Below, in pieces: positions 34,637 to 45,397 of a stretch of DNA of 64,000 nucleotides. Made by a program: the position numbers and the translations under genes. The notes below the pieces were generated by a model, which saw only the letters and a list, made by a program, of their open reading frames with translations, did not search any database and was not told the origin of the DNA. How positions within the stretch are numbered: the first letter of the stretch is position 1; the number at the start of each line of letters is the position of its first letter. The stretch comes from Coriolopsis trogii. Its lineage: Eukaryota; Basidiomycota; Agaricomycetes; Polyporales; Polyporaceae. Location of the stretch: the NCBI GenBank assembly GCA_020543525.1, contig JAHYIO010000001.1, positions 3,720,001-3,784,000 of the forward strand, given 5' to 3'.

Positions 34637-36687
34637 TCGTCGCTCACCGGCCTAGTCTAGACGAGCTTCAGTTCTTACCGCCCCGTTCATCCACGTTCTT
34701 TGTTTGTCTCCACAGTGTCCGCCATGTTGTATCCATCGTCTTGTAACTTGTATCCGGTTTTTGCTGGGCCGTGCCCTTACCCTCCATCCTCTTCGTAGTT
34801 CCTATCGCTCCGGTAGCGCCTTTGTGTCCCAGATGTTTGTTCCCCGTGGTGTATCTCATATGGTCGTTCGATCTTGGTTGCATTACTGTGGGAGGGGTTG
34901 TGAAGCGCCACGGTCAGTACCTGGGCGTCATCATGCACGGCGTCTGCACGGCCTTTCATTGTCAGGGGTCGTTGACGATTAACTCTCACCACCGCCGCAG
35001 AAGTGAACAACGCAGGTATGACATCGGAGGACAAGCTTGACTCTTTGTGCTCGCCAGCAACGGGTTGTGGCTGCCGCATGCTTACAACGCCGCACGCGTC
35101 AAATTCATACCGGTCCAAGGGTCTCGGATCCGCGATCCGATCCCGGGGCAACGCGGGCGGCAACCCTCCAAGCGTTCCTTCTATCCTCAACCACCTTCGC
35201 CACGTAGTACTGAGGTGAGCACACGATCCTAACGCCTGTTCCTCCAGATACTGATTCTGCGTCCGTGGGTCTGTGATCCTTCCTGTAGCGACTACGTCAC
35301 ACTGTGGACTCGACTCATGACACCGCGATGTTCGGATAGTACCGTATCGTGATATTCACTTGAGTCCCCGACCTGCCATACTAGGTGGACATATGCCGCG
35401 ACGGCAGAGCCATGCTTTGCAGACGACGCAACTGTCGTAGTTCATTGACAAGCCTCATGGTGGCCGTGCGCACGATGCCGCGCCCGGTGCCTCTCGTTTC
35501 GTCGGAGAACTTGACTTGCGGTGTAGTTGACTGCCAAACACTCCGCACTCGACTCAGATACTGATGCACCATTCCCCCGGTCATAGACTAGACATGGAAC
35601 CAGCATCGCCTCACATCGTGGCATGCGACGTGCACACGACTACGCCAAAGTCACAAAAACGCATCGTCGGACACCGCAGGCGCGTTCTGACGACGGGCGT
35701 CGAGCAGGCTATGTGTGAGGGTGTCTTGAGAGTAGGCCGTCTCACTAATCACTGGTGTCATATGTCTTCCAGACCGTTGTCGGCATCGCTGTTGCTCATT
35801 GTAAGCACACGCCAACGCAGCGCGGCGTCCAGGATAATGTTTCACCTGAGACGGTTGGCGCACCTCGCGGTGCGAGTCGCGCCCGTTACACACGCGCTGT
35901 CGCAAGTCTGTCTAATCCAGACCTCCTGAATAGCTTTACGGCAGAGGCATGTGCACAGGTGGGTCCACACTGCTCTCCTTCAATGACATCGTCATATGAC
36001 GTGCCGTACGCTCTCAACTCGACGTCGGCGTCCATCCGCACACGCGGACTTTATGACACGATACTAACCCTTGTGTCCTGATAGGGAAGCTGCTGTGCAG
36101 ATCATCATAACCCTCGCATGGCCCGTACGGTTATCCGATGGTAAGATCCATTATTGCGGGTGTGAAGTTAATGAGATATGATGAGTAGAGTTCTATTACT
36201 CCGTTGGCGGATCCTGCCAGCAAACCTTGTTCTACCTACTCTTGGCCGCCAGTGTCTCCACGGTCGAATGTCCAAGCAGTCGTCTCGGGCTCTGGGTTGC
36301 ATCAATATCCTCCGACACGCCATGACCTTCTGCCGCCAGACCGGAGAAGCGAACGGTCGCCCAGGGCATTCATTTCGGAGGTCCGTACAGGCAGTCGCGT
36401 GAGAGGCTCGACTTTTGCCTGGCCTCCGGTAGGCTGCCCCGATGACGGAATGTCGGAAAGTGGGCGTCGAATGTTCAGTGCTCCGTTCGCCTTGTGAGAA
36501 CGGGGTTTGAAGACACCAACGACAAGATGTGTCGCAACTGCCCAGATGGCGTTTGTCCACGTCAAGGGCACGGGCGCACACTTTTGTTATAAGAATGTGC
36601 CACTCGGCTCTGAACTCAGTCACAAAGCTCTTCAGCAGCGACACCTTCAGCTCATCGTTCATATACACCCTCGAGCCACTCTACACA
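34637..36687. other. Intergenic between dsRBM genes B and C
   Basis: About 2 kb. Besides the weak minus-strand dsRBM-like relic at 35381-35799, I see no supportable gene. Around 35110-35145 there is a cluster of GATCC/GATCGG palindromic pieces. A TTATAAG at about 36587 lies 100 bp before gene C and may be its TATA element. Confidence 0.45.
35381..35799 (-). pseudogene. Weak dsRBM-like relic, antisense to the array
   Basis: On the minus strand an ATG at 35799 opens MSNSDADN and meets a GT, resembling the short first exons of the dsRBM genes. Further on, a frame from 35584 reads VKFSDETRGTGRGIVRTATM, which resembles the beta3-loop-helix2 end of the domain (compare GTGTGAQKNVARDVA in gene B). 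The conserved Ala-Ala helix is lost, the LNNY segment is not found, and no complete splice set restores a domain. It may be a decayed copy or chance resemblance. Confidence 0.2.
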
Positions 36688-37094
36688 ATGACCCGTACGT
36701 GCTTCAGACCAACTTGCTCGTCTTCAGGCTAGTTTTGACAATTTGCCATACGATACAGGCTACAACGTCCAGCTGAACAACTGCAAGTCGCCTCTCGTAC
36801 CATGTAAATTCGACTCGCTCTCACACTCAGCTTCTGCAGATCTCCAGCAGCAGAACCAGCTCTCCGCTCTTCACTGGGGAGAAGAACAAGTCGGAGGGCC
36901 GGGTAACCGCCAGTGGAAGCTCACTTGCTACAGTGCGTGATTAACTTAGCTGCCGCTCCACGGGATATGACTCATCGCCGGACTGTCTAGTCAACAACGA
37001 GGTTAAGGGAGTTGGAATTGCCACGGGGAAGGGACCGGCCAAAGAGATCGCGGCGAAGGATGCCTTGACTAACCTCGGGCTCCTCATCGGATAG
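36688..37094 (+). CDS. Single-domain double-stranded-RNA-binding protein C, with a GC-AG intron
   Basis: Exons 36688-36694, 36759-36782, 36840-36932 and 36991-37094 (introns 64, 57 and 58 nt, all phase 1) give 75 residues. The domain reads MTRYNVQLNNYLQQQNQL, then GPGNRQWKLTCYINNEVKG, then IATGKGPAKEIAAKDALTNL. It keeps the helix-2 pattern Lys-x-x-Ala-Lys best of the three. The second intron begins GCAAGT instead of GT and ends TGCAG; reading through it as coding would break the LNNY-LQ junction that is exact in the paralogues. Exon lengths and phases match gene B. The protein is a bare dsRBM with almost no tail. Confidence 0.83.
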
Positions 37095-37846
37095 TAGCTT
37101 GCAGGAACAATGGGAGATCTTGATCAGGAACGGACGGTCAATATCGTGAATGTACTCACATCCGGATAGTTGGGTAATGCACAGTAGAGTTGTGTGCTTT
37201 TATCTTGCCTGCCATTTTGGGTGAGAAGTGTGGCTACCCATTTAAACGTGGGCGTAGCCATTCGAGGTTTCACGCCAGTATTACGTAACACCACCGCCCC
37301 TGGAACAAGGGACGCTTGCCAGCGGCATGAGCAAGATTGACTACTTACAACCACCACTGGATCTCGGAGCATGTCTCGTCGAGCGGTACCTTTCTTGGTG
37401 GCAGGTGTCACAGGTAGAATGATATCATTGCAACGGACTTGGAATCTGCGAAGCTGATCTCTCGCTGCAGGCATACTATCCGGCATTTATATCTTCAAGC
37501 CCTTGTTAGACCAGAGCAGCGATAGGCAAGTCTGGATTGGTTCGATCCGCTGACCCGTTCATTGATTCCGCTTGACCGCCGAACCGACCATAACACGACA
37601 GGACACGCAGCATAGGCCATGACATCCCAGCACAGCAGGTCTCGTCAACAGACGCGGGGCGCTCCGGAGGACCTACCGGAGTGAGCGGGAATACTTTGCC
37701 AGGTGCCGCAAATCCGGGAGGCGTAGAGACAACAGAATCTAATATACGAGACGCTGCGTAGACATTCGTCTACGCGAGCTGTCCACAAGCTGTGTGCATG
37801 GCATGCCTCCGCCGACCGTCGTACATCGGTGAAGTAGGACAGTGAT
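37095..37846. other. Intergenic, convergent 3' ends
   Basis: About 750 bp between dsRBM gene C and the minus-strand Sad1 gene. A minus-strand frame at 37486-37350 starts with ATG after an ATATAA and meets GTAAGT, but has no family resemblance and no clear partner exon. It is left uncalled. Confidence 0.4.
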
Positions 37847-39752
37847 TTACTTGTCAACCTCCATGGTGTTAGACGATCCTTCTGGTCTCCGCTCCCAGAT
37901 CTGTGCCGGAACGATCAGCTCGTGCACGACGAAATGCAATTTGAGAAACATACCTGCAGCATGGTTTCTCCGAGTACAATCATTTCCTTTCTAATTTCTT
38001 CTACGATGAGATCCTGAATCTGGAACCACTTCTCGTTCTCTCCGCCGCCTGCTCCGGCTCGGAGGTGGACCTTCCAGACCGTGCTCTCCTTGTCACGCGT
38101 TGTGCCTGCCGCTGACTCATGAGTGACGTTGGCGATGAGGTCGTAAATAGTTGACGGATGAGAAAGGGGTGCATCCAAGTCTAGACAGCCGGGACTGTTA
38201 ATAACGAGTATACCACATTGGGAAGATTTCACATGCATTCTTTGAAGTCCAATCCTCGGAGCGGGAAGTTGACAATGGTCGGGTTCTTTTCTTCCACGAA
38301 CATGTTTTTCGTGAAGCGCTTGAAATGCAAGATGATATACCGAGGTAGCCGCTGGCACTTGAATCGACGCAGTTGACCGGCAGATTCCTGATGTGAATGC
38401 ATCAGTGACTATCTCCTTGCAACATCGTCATCAGTCCCACCTGGGTCTTCTCACCATCATACTTGGCGAGAACAGATTGAATGCTGACTTGCGGGATGAT
38501 ATTCTTCTCAACTGCGTCCTGGAACAAAGGAGGCGGCGGTAGATCGACAGCAAGGAACAAGAACGGGGATACGGTAGATTTGATTTCTACCGACGCGTGT
38601 GAGCTGGCATTGCGAATCTCCTCTGCTACCTCAACTCACCGCGATCGATGTCGAAGAGTGGTCTCTCGTTTCCGCCGGTATCGGGGCGTACCAGTACTTG
38701 CTGTGTTTCCATCCGAACCTCTCCTTGGAACGTGGAGAAAATGACACCTTGGAGAGAAAATGAGTATTCCTTCGTCCGAGCATGGAGGCTTCACGAACTG
38801 GAATTCTTCTTCTTCGTCCCACCCATGTCTTTGTGCAGACGATTGAGCAGCCATCCAAGAAATTCCACCGGGTCTCCCTGCTTCTCAAGACTGTACTTCC
38901 CAGCACTTGCTCGATTGACTTCTTGCAGGAATTCATGCGGACTGACTTGGCTCTTGAACAGTCGCGGATTCCAAATCTTCTTCGCGAGACCCGCGAAGCG
39001 CTTGACTAGCTCAGATTCCTTGCCCCGGAAATTTGAAAGCAGGAGGTGGTCTCGGAGAGGTGCCACATGGAGGAGAGAATGAATCACGACATTCATGTAG
39101 TCATTCCTCTTGATATTGTTGAGTCCGATGTATCCAGGAATGTATGGTTTATTAGACAGATCGTAAGAAGGCTTTTGGAGATGGGCGGGGGTGGAGAGTG
39201 TAGATATTGCTGCCGGCGTAAAGGCAGGAGCGAGTACAAAGGAGATGTCCTCTAGTGAAGGGTCCGAGACGGGGTAGCCATCAGGTAGAATGTATACCTA
39301 AAGGAGGGGAGTCACGTCCCAGCACAAGACCGACGTGAACTAGACAGCATCAACTCACCTTCGTCGTCTCGAGGTTTATGAATACGTGATGGTCGTCGTG
39401 AATAGCATGAGCGAACGCGTACGAGTTGCGTCCCCGGCCTTGGAAGTATTTTCCGCAGACCAAGCAACCATAGATGTTGATGTTAGACAACGAGACTGAG
39501 CAAACTTTCTCAAAGTCAAAGTCCAGTACAGCTCTGTTTATCTAGCATGTTATGAGAACATATAGCATTCATTCCCTAGGCCTCATGACGCACCGTGTCA
39601 AGGTATAAGTCCGATGCTTTCTGAGGTTCCGCCTGCGCACTCGAAGACAAAAGTTCCTCCTCATCCTCTCCGTCAACGTCGTCGACCCGTACCCTCTTCG
39701 CCGGACGCTCCAACTCTTCCGTTCCGTTGGAGTGTTTCGCACCAGTAGACAT
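37847..39752 (-). CDS. SAD1: Tri-snRNP assembly factor Sad1/USP39 (inactive ubiquitin-protease fold)
   Basis: The start at ATG 39752 (MSTGAKHSNGTEEL) is followed by a nuclear-type basic/acidic leader. A zinc-finger UBP domain follows (VCSVSLSNINIYGCLVCGKY, then AFAHAIHDDHHVFINLE). A USP-like domain follows (YIGLNNIKRNDYMNVVIHSL ... EFLGWLLNRLHKDM ... QRLPRYIILHFKRF ... IANVTHES ... KWFQIQDL). The last exon encodes IWERRPEGSSNTMEVDK and stops at 37847-37849. USP39/Sad1 is needed to join U4/U6.U5 tri-snRNP to the spliceosome. The active-site Cys of true USPs (GNTCYMN) is replaced by Asp in KRNDYMN, as known for this family, so no peptidase activity is expected. Eight or so introns were inferred. 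It is divergent from RSM22. Confidence 0.93.
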
Positions 39753-39972
39753 GATCAACAGTGGACAGAGTGAGTAAAGCCGAGATGGGACGAAGCAAAG
39801 ATAGAGTGTGTGGCTAGCCGGCGCATACAAACCGCTTTAGCGCCCATAGCGCATTGCTCAGCGCTGGACTGAGTTATGGACAACCCACTTTTCTTCTTGC
39901 TCTACCACATCGGGTCTCGGCGACACATCACTCGACAGCATCGGACTCTATTCGAAGAACTCAGCGTGTGTC
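39753..39972. promoter_or_regulatory. Short bidirectional promoter, SAD1-RSM22
   Basis: Only 220 bp separate the two divergent ATGs, so both core promoters and leaders must lie here. No obvious TATA box was seen. Confidence 0.55.
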
Positions 39973-42213
39973 ATGCTACGCCTTGGGTGTCGCAGAACAC
40001 TTGTTGTGGCCTTGCGTCGGCAGCTCGATGTCGTCCGCTGCTCTTCGACCTCAGCACCACAGGCGCAGCACCCTAATGCTCCTCTCGAGCTAGACCCGTC
40101 GTTCCAAGCATTGCTGAGAGACGTCGACATCTCTATCCGGAACAAGATACAAGAGAACAGCACGCGGACACCTCGGGAACTCGAGCTCTTTCCACAAGAT
40201 CCAGACGCAGAGGAGGATTACTTGACATCCGCGGAGCTCGATGCGCAAGACGATTTCTTCTCACCTGGAGAAGGCAGAAAATCGCCTGCAGCTGCCTTTG
40301 GGAGCCAACGCATAGGGTCAGTGGTGCTTCCGCTAGAGTTGCAATCCTCTATCGAGCGGATGGTTGCGGGTGAGTTTGTGTAAATGCCATGTTCGTCGTG
40401 GCGCCGGGTTTTGCTCACATACTCAACTCCTCATAGACTCGGACAAACCAATGTTGCATCAGGATGCCAAACGGTTATTTATGGACGAGTCTAGCTCGTG
40501 GGTTACGTCGTATGATGGAAAATACAAGTCGCCGAAGGATGCTGGCCGTCACTCCCTCCGAGATGCCACCGCATTTGCCACTGTGGCATTGCCTGCGCAC
40601 TACTCAGTGATCTACTCTGTCTTAGACCACGTCAAGCGTCGACTGGGCCCAGACTGGCAAGTGCAGCGCGTGCTGGACTGGGGTGCGGCCACCGGAAGTG
40701 GTTTATGGTTCGTTTGGAAGCATTCTCAAAAGCGCTGCTCATTAGTTATATTTTTGCCACAGGGCTTCGGGGCACGCGTTCCAGCAAGACCTCCATGCGG
40801 ATCATCCGCCCGATATGGAGAATGCGTATTTGTCCAAATCCAGCTTGCAGAGCTATCTCGGTATTGACAGGCGGGAAGGTCTTGTGCGAATTGGGAAGCG
40901 TCTCATCAAAGGTCCGTGTCACTCTGCCTTCCTAGCCATCGTGAAGCCGATCTGACACACTCAGACATCGACATGGGGAGCCTGTACGTATCTTGGCAAA
41001 AGACTTTTCATGAAGAGAACGCCGTCGACCGGAGAGATGGGTTTAACGTTATGGCGTTATCGGCTTTCCTGTTATCTTCTTGTCCGAGCCATGTCGACCG
41101 GAAGGTGCTTGTGAAAGAGATGTGGGAGAGTGGCGCCGAGGTTATGGTAATGCGATGCTTTTATTGACATTGACTCGGCGACTGAGCATCACGTCTCAGG
41201 TTCTCATCGACCACAATTTCGAGCTCATTGCGGAGGCACGAGCGCAACTTCTGAAACTTGGCCAGAGGGAATTGAACCCCGACATGCCGGACTCGCCCCT
41301 CAAAGGCGCTCATGTCGTTGCACCGGTGCGTTCATTGTACCGTAAGCAATCTATATTCTAATGACCCCTCAGTGTCCCCATGATGGCGCATGCCCGCTGT
41401 ACCAGCCGGGCTTTGGTAAGCTTGAGTGTGGGTTCACACAGCGGTTGCAACGGCCACAATTTATCCGCAAAACGAAGCATTCTGGGACAGGCCATGAAGA
41501 TATGAGCTACTCCTACGTTGTGATCCGCCGGGGTCCTCGTCCAACCCCGGCAACCACGAAGATTGGTCGAATCGGCGACGTTGGCAGGCGTGAGTTAGCC
41601 AAGCAGTTCGAACGAGCCGCCCCTATGACCCAGTTGTCTCTGGCTCGTGATCACGATCAGCTCTCTGGGTCAGGAAACGAACTCCGAATGCCGACCAACG
41701 ACGATTCTGCTGAGGCGCGGAGCATCGAAGCAGTTCAGCGCTCGGATGATGTAAACGCGGCATTGAGGCAAGAGGCATACAGCTGGCCGCGGCTGGTTTT
41801 CCCGCCTCTGAAGCGCAGTGGCCACATCATCCTTGACGGCTGCACTGCGGAAGGCCAGTGTTTCAATTTCCTAGAGCAATTCGTAGTCCTGACATCCTTC
41901 AACAGGCGAGATTATGCGGATAACGATACCCAAGTCCCAAGGCAAGCAACCGTTCTATGACGCTCGGAAGTCGACTTGGGGCGATTTGTTTCCCCATGAG
42001 CCTAAAAATCCCCCACAAGTGCGGCCTCAGCCATCGCGTCCTGGACACACGCCTACCAAAGGGCAAGACATCGGTAAGCGGAGACATCTTCGCAAAGAGG
42101 GCAAGAAGAAGGCGGAGGCAAGCTACTCTAAACTTGCCGAAGACATCAAGGAGAGCAGGATGGCCCAGCGCCGAGCGCGACGATTAGCTGAGGCATATGA
42201 CCAGTCTGTGTAG
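39973..42213 (+). CDS. RSM22: Mitochondrial small-ribosomal-subunit assembly methyltransferase-like protein Rsm22
   Basis: The start MLRLGCRRTLVVALRRQLDV is a plausible mitochondrial presequence. Exons follow from 40437 (DSDKPMLHQDAKRLFMD). The methyltransferase-like core has VLDWGAATGSGLW (SAM motif I region). The cysteine signature APCPHDGACPLYQPG with LECGFTQRL follows; related METTL17 proteins bind a 4Fe-4S cluster through such cysteines. The C-terminus reads WPRLVFPPLKRSGHIILDG, then EGEIMRITIPKSQGKQPF, then a basic tail. The last intron (41854-41905) starts GCCAGT, a GC-AG intron, needed to join AEG to EIMRI in frame. The product associates with the mitoribosomal small subunit and is required for mitochondrial translation. 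The family CHF motif is CGF here. Confidence 0.93.
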
Positions 42214-42379
42214 ACTATGATCTCTCCCATGTACGCACTCTATTTCCAGTACTTACAGCTTAATTGATGGCGCACCACTCATCGTATATAGAATTCTTAA
42301 GAACCATGAGCAGGCTTAGATGATTATTGGGGTGCTAAATATATGATTTAAGCCAACAGACGGCATAGTCTCCCCCATC

Positions 42380-43536
42380 CTACGCATCCGATATCTGTAT
42401 GCTGGGACCCTGTTGGGTGCTAAGGAGGACACGTGTGATGGCGTTAACTACGGGGACGACGAGTAAATGAGCCAAGGTGCAGAGGGGGATGTAGTACCTT
42501 GATTACTCACCGGGCTTTGGGCTCGAGTCCTTTTTGTTCGTGTCGGCGAGAGGATCACGTGCGTTCCCTGTAGCTCGTTTTACGACACCGATAAAATAGC
42601 GGATGTTCTTGACAACGTCCGTCACAGGGAAATGCATCTGTGCAGGTCGAAATGAGTCAGGTAAAACCTGGAATGTGTGCATGTGCTCACCTTGGCGATC
42701 GGCTGCCTAATAGTGCCCTCCTTGTCGCCCTTCCATTCACTCGTTCCTTTCAGTCGTCGAATAAAGCCAGCAATGTCGTCTGTAACCGTGCCTCTACGTT
42801 CCGACGGCATCAAGCCCCGAGGTCCAAGAATACGACCGAGCCTGGGTGTAATCTGCCGGATCAAAGCGCGACTGCAGAGGAACATGGTGGCTTGGTGACG
42901 TCCACTAATGACCTGTCTCATTTGGTCAGTGAGTGACAGCAGTACTGAGACCGACAGAGGCACGTACGCCTTCCACTAGCTCCATTCCTCCAACAACATC
43001 CGCCCCAGCCTTCTTAGCCTCCTCAGCCTGCCTTCCCTCAGCGAAGACCAAGATGCGATCCTTGGACTGAGCCTTGGTCTCACGCGGCAGGTTGAAACGG
43101 CCCTTCGGTATTGTCGAGCCCTTACCCATCTCCGTCTTGACTACCAGTTCATACGTGGCATTCGGAGAGGCGACTTCGACAGCCTTAGGTGGATTGAGAC
43201 GCGTGGTAAACGAAAGGGGGCAGATACAACGTACCCGTAAGACCTCAATAGCATCTCCCAACGTCATCTTCTCGCTATCATATATGCTCTTGGGAGCTTT
43301 CTTAGCCCTCTTCCTCTCCTTCGCAGCGAGTTGCTTCTTGGACAGAGTCGGGACCTTCTTCTCGCGACGAGCCAGGACTACAGGAGTGTAGTGCAACTGT
43401 CGGTGAGGTGTCTGCCGCTACACGCCAGGATCAGCGGACTGCAGAAAATTAGTGGAGAGACGTGTCGCACCAGCAGCTGAGCGACCCCGCTACATTGTCG
43501 ACAGCGTGCGGAGAGCTGGAGAAGGGCGAGAGACAT
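42380..43536 (-). CDS. MRPL1: Mitochondrial large-subunit ribosomal protein uL1m
   Basis: The start at ATG 43536 gives MSLALLQLSARCRQCSGVAQ, a likely presequence, then joins RQTPHRQLHYTPVVLARREK. The L1 domain follows: MTLGDAIEVLRAVEVASPNA, KGRFNLPRETKAQSKDRILV, LGRILGPRGLMPSERRGTV, then FPVTDVVKNIRYFIGVV. The final exon restores VNAITRVLLSTQQGPSIQIS after an intron with a GTGAGT donor near 42506; without it the frame would stop at once, so the true end is at 42380. The LGRxLGPRGLMP motif is the L1 hallmark. L1 forms the L1 stalk of the mitoribosome. The gene is convergent with RSM22 (167 bp between stops), and mL40 lies further right. Confidence 0.93.
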
Positions 43537-45397
43537 TTGGACGAGGGAGTGAAAGCGAACGCGCTTGAGTCGGCGCAGACCGTCGATATTGTGTATTTCC
43601 CGAAAAGGCAAAAGTACACCGCCCATGCGGCTTAACTAACGGCTTGAAGTTTGGCTAACTCACCTGCAACGGCGTGCGCCTGCCTGCATTCTGAGCGACA
43701 ACGGTGCACATGAGACACTCCGCCTCCACAAATACTATATGTAGCATGGAGGATGTCTGCTCAACATGACTATACCAAGACGTAGACTAACCGTGACCGT
43801 GACTTCGAGACTTTCCCCGTGGTCTACCGCATCCATCCTAGGCATGTACCTACGCCGGGTAGCGTCCCGGATCGCAGCGCCGCCGCAACGAGCAACTCAC
43901 TCTCTCATGTGAGGCACAGGCCTCATGCACGACGATCCAAGTTTAGAGGGAGCAGCGCCTCCTGACCGTGGAATACTCAGTTCAGAGTACCACCGGAGGT
44001 TTCCTCTGACTAAGTGGTATGTCTCTTTCGTCAGCATTCCTGCATTTGCAAGATATCGGGTTGCCACTGTTTTGGGGTGTGAATAGCAGAGATTGACCGG
44101 TTTGGTATTATTCCATGCAAACTCGACTGCAGCATTTCAAAACGACTGATGGATATCATTGGCTCTGAGACGGACAATGCGGAGTCTCCTGTTTGGATTC
44201 CCCATGCTGTTCGGAAGATCGGAAGGTTCCTGTCACCAGGGGCTGAGTAGCACTTCGTCACAGCTGTCGGACGTACCACACCGGTTTCCTCTATGACCGC
44301 AAAAACCGCCGAAGGCATTGGTGAAGATAACATTGCTTCTTCCCTCCGCCGCAAGGATCACATATATGTCGTCACTCCGACACGTCCATCTGCGTCTTCA
44401 TCAAGGGTCTTTACCCACTGTAGCGGGAGTTTGAAGGGGAAAAGGAACCGCAGAGTCCCCGTCAACAGAGCCCCGATGACGTCCGCTTTTCGAGTGTGCC
44501 AAACTCTGAGCTCTCACCGAGCGGAGATTTACCTAATGAAACGTCGGCCAGGTAGCGAGTCAGTAATGGTCACGTCCTATGACGGAGGCATAGGATAGAA
44601 AACGAAGCGCAGACACATGAGCGCTCGAGCCGAGAAAACCCGCGCGTCCACACAGCCTATTCTCATGGACCGTGGGCTCGACGCGAGCTTCGCTGAGAAC
44701 GCAGCTTAATCTCGGAGGTACTCACCTAAGCAGCGTGGTCTAAGCGCGCCTGCTTTGGGTGTTACATGGGGCGCAGCGGCGATTCGACCGCAGGTTGGTT
44801 CCTGGTTTCCGGTCGACTTTACGGTTGAAATCGGCCACAAAGGCAGAGATAGCCTCTGTATGGCCTTGAGGGCTTCCAGGCGGCCCAGCATGGCAATCTC
44901 CATACCGGGAGAGGGTATGTAAACATGAAGACCCTAAGGTTTGATCCATTGAACGAGAGCACGTCATGAGGGCGGCCATGCGATGCTGATTATCTCTAGC
45001 GGCACTATTACAGCCATTCGGCGACGAACAGTCATCGTGTAGTGCACTGGACGAAGAACCGTAGGCACCCCAGTATTACTGAGCATGGCGAGTACAATCA
45101 CGCCGCAGAGTCAACTTGGCGGGGATCGTTCTCTTCTTCCATGATCTAGCAACGATGGCAGCTGTTATATTCACAGACAAACCCTAGGAGGAGCACGCCA
45201 ATGCATCTGGGGCTGATGAGGTAGCTCACAGTGGATGGAGGACAACGAGCGTGAGCACGCTGCAGGGCCGCCATTGCGTTCGGCGCGCTCCAACTGAATG
45301 GGCGCTCCACCTGTAGACGACCAACGCGCCAGCGGAGTCCCAAAACTTGTCCCCAACGTTCACCTCCTCCCTTGTCCACCCTTCGACCTCTGGCAGC
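43537..45397. other. Intergenic, no gene supported
   Basis: About 1.9 kb. Open frames (for example 44293-44598) show no domain, no splice-consistent extension and no family resemblance. No tRNA-like cloverleaf was found. The left end contains the uL1m promoter and the right end (45280-45397) that of mL40. Confidence 0.45.

Noticed and set aside
35755..36081. 108-codon plus-strand frame in the dsRBM island
   Set aside because: No ATG at its opening, no domain; the apparent pattern did not match any family I could name and has no matching exon.
37350..37486. Minus-strand ATG frame following an ATATAA and ending at GTAAGT
   Set aside because: Could be a first exon but no second exon with matching phase and no resemblance were found.
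44740..44840. tRNA-like T-loop sequence GATTCGACC
   Set aside because: Flanking bases do not form a T-arm or acceptor stem; no cloverleaf could be drawn.
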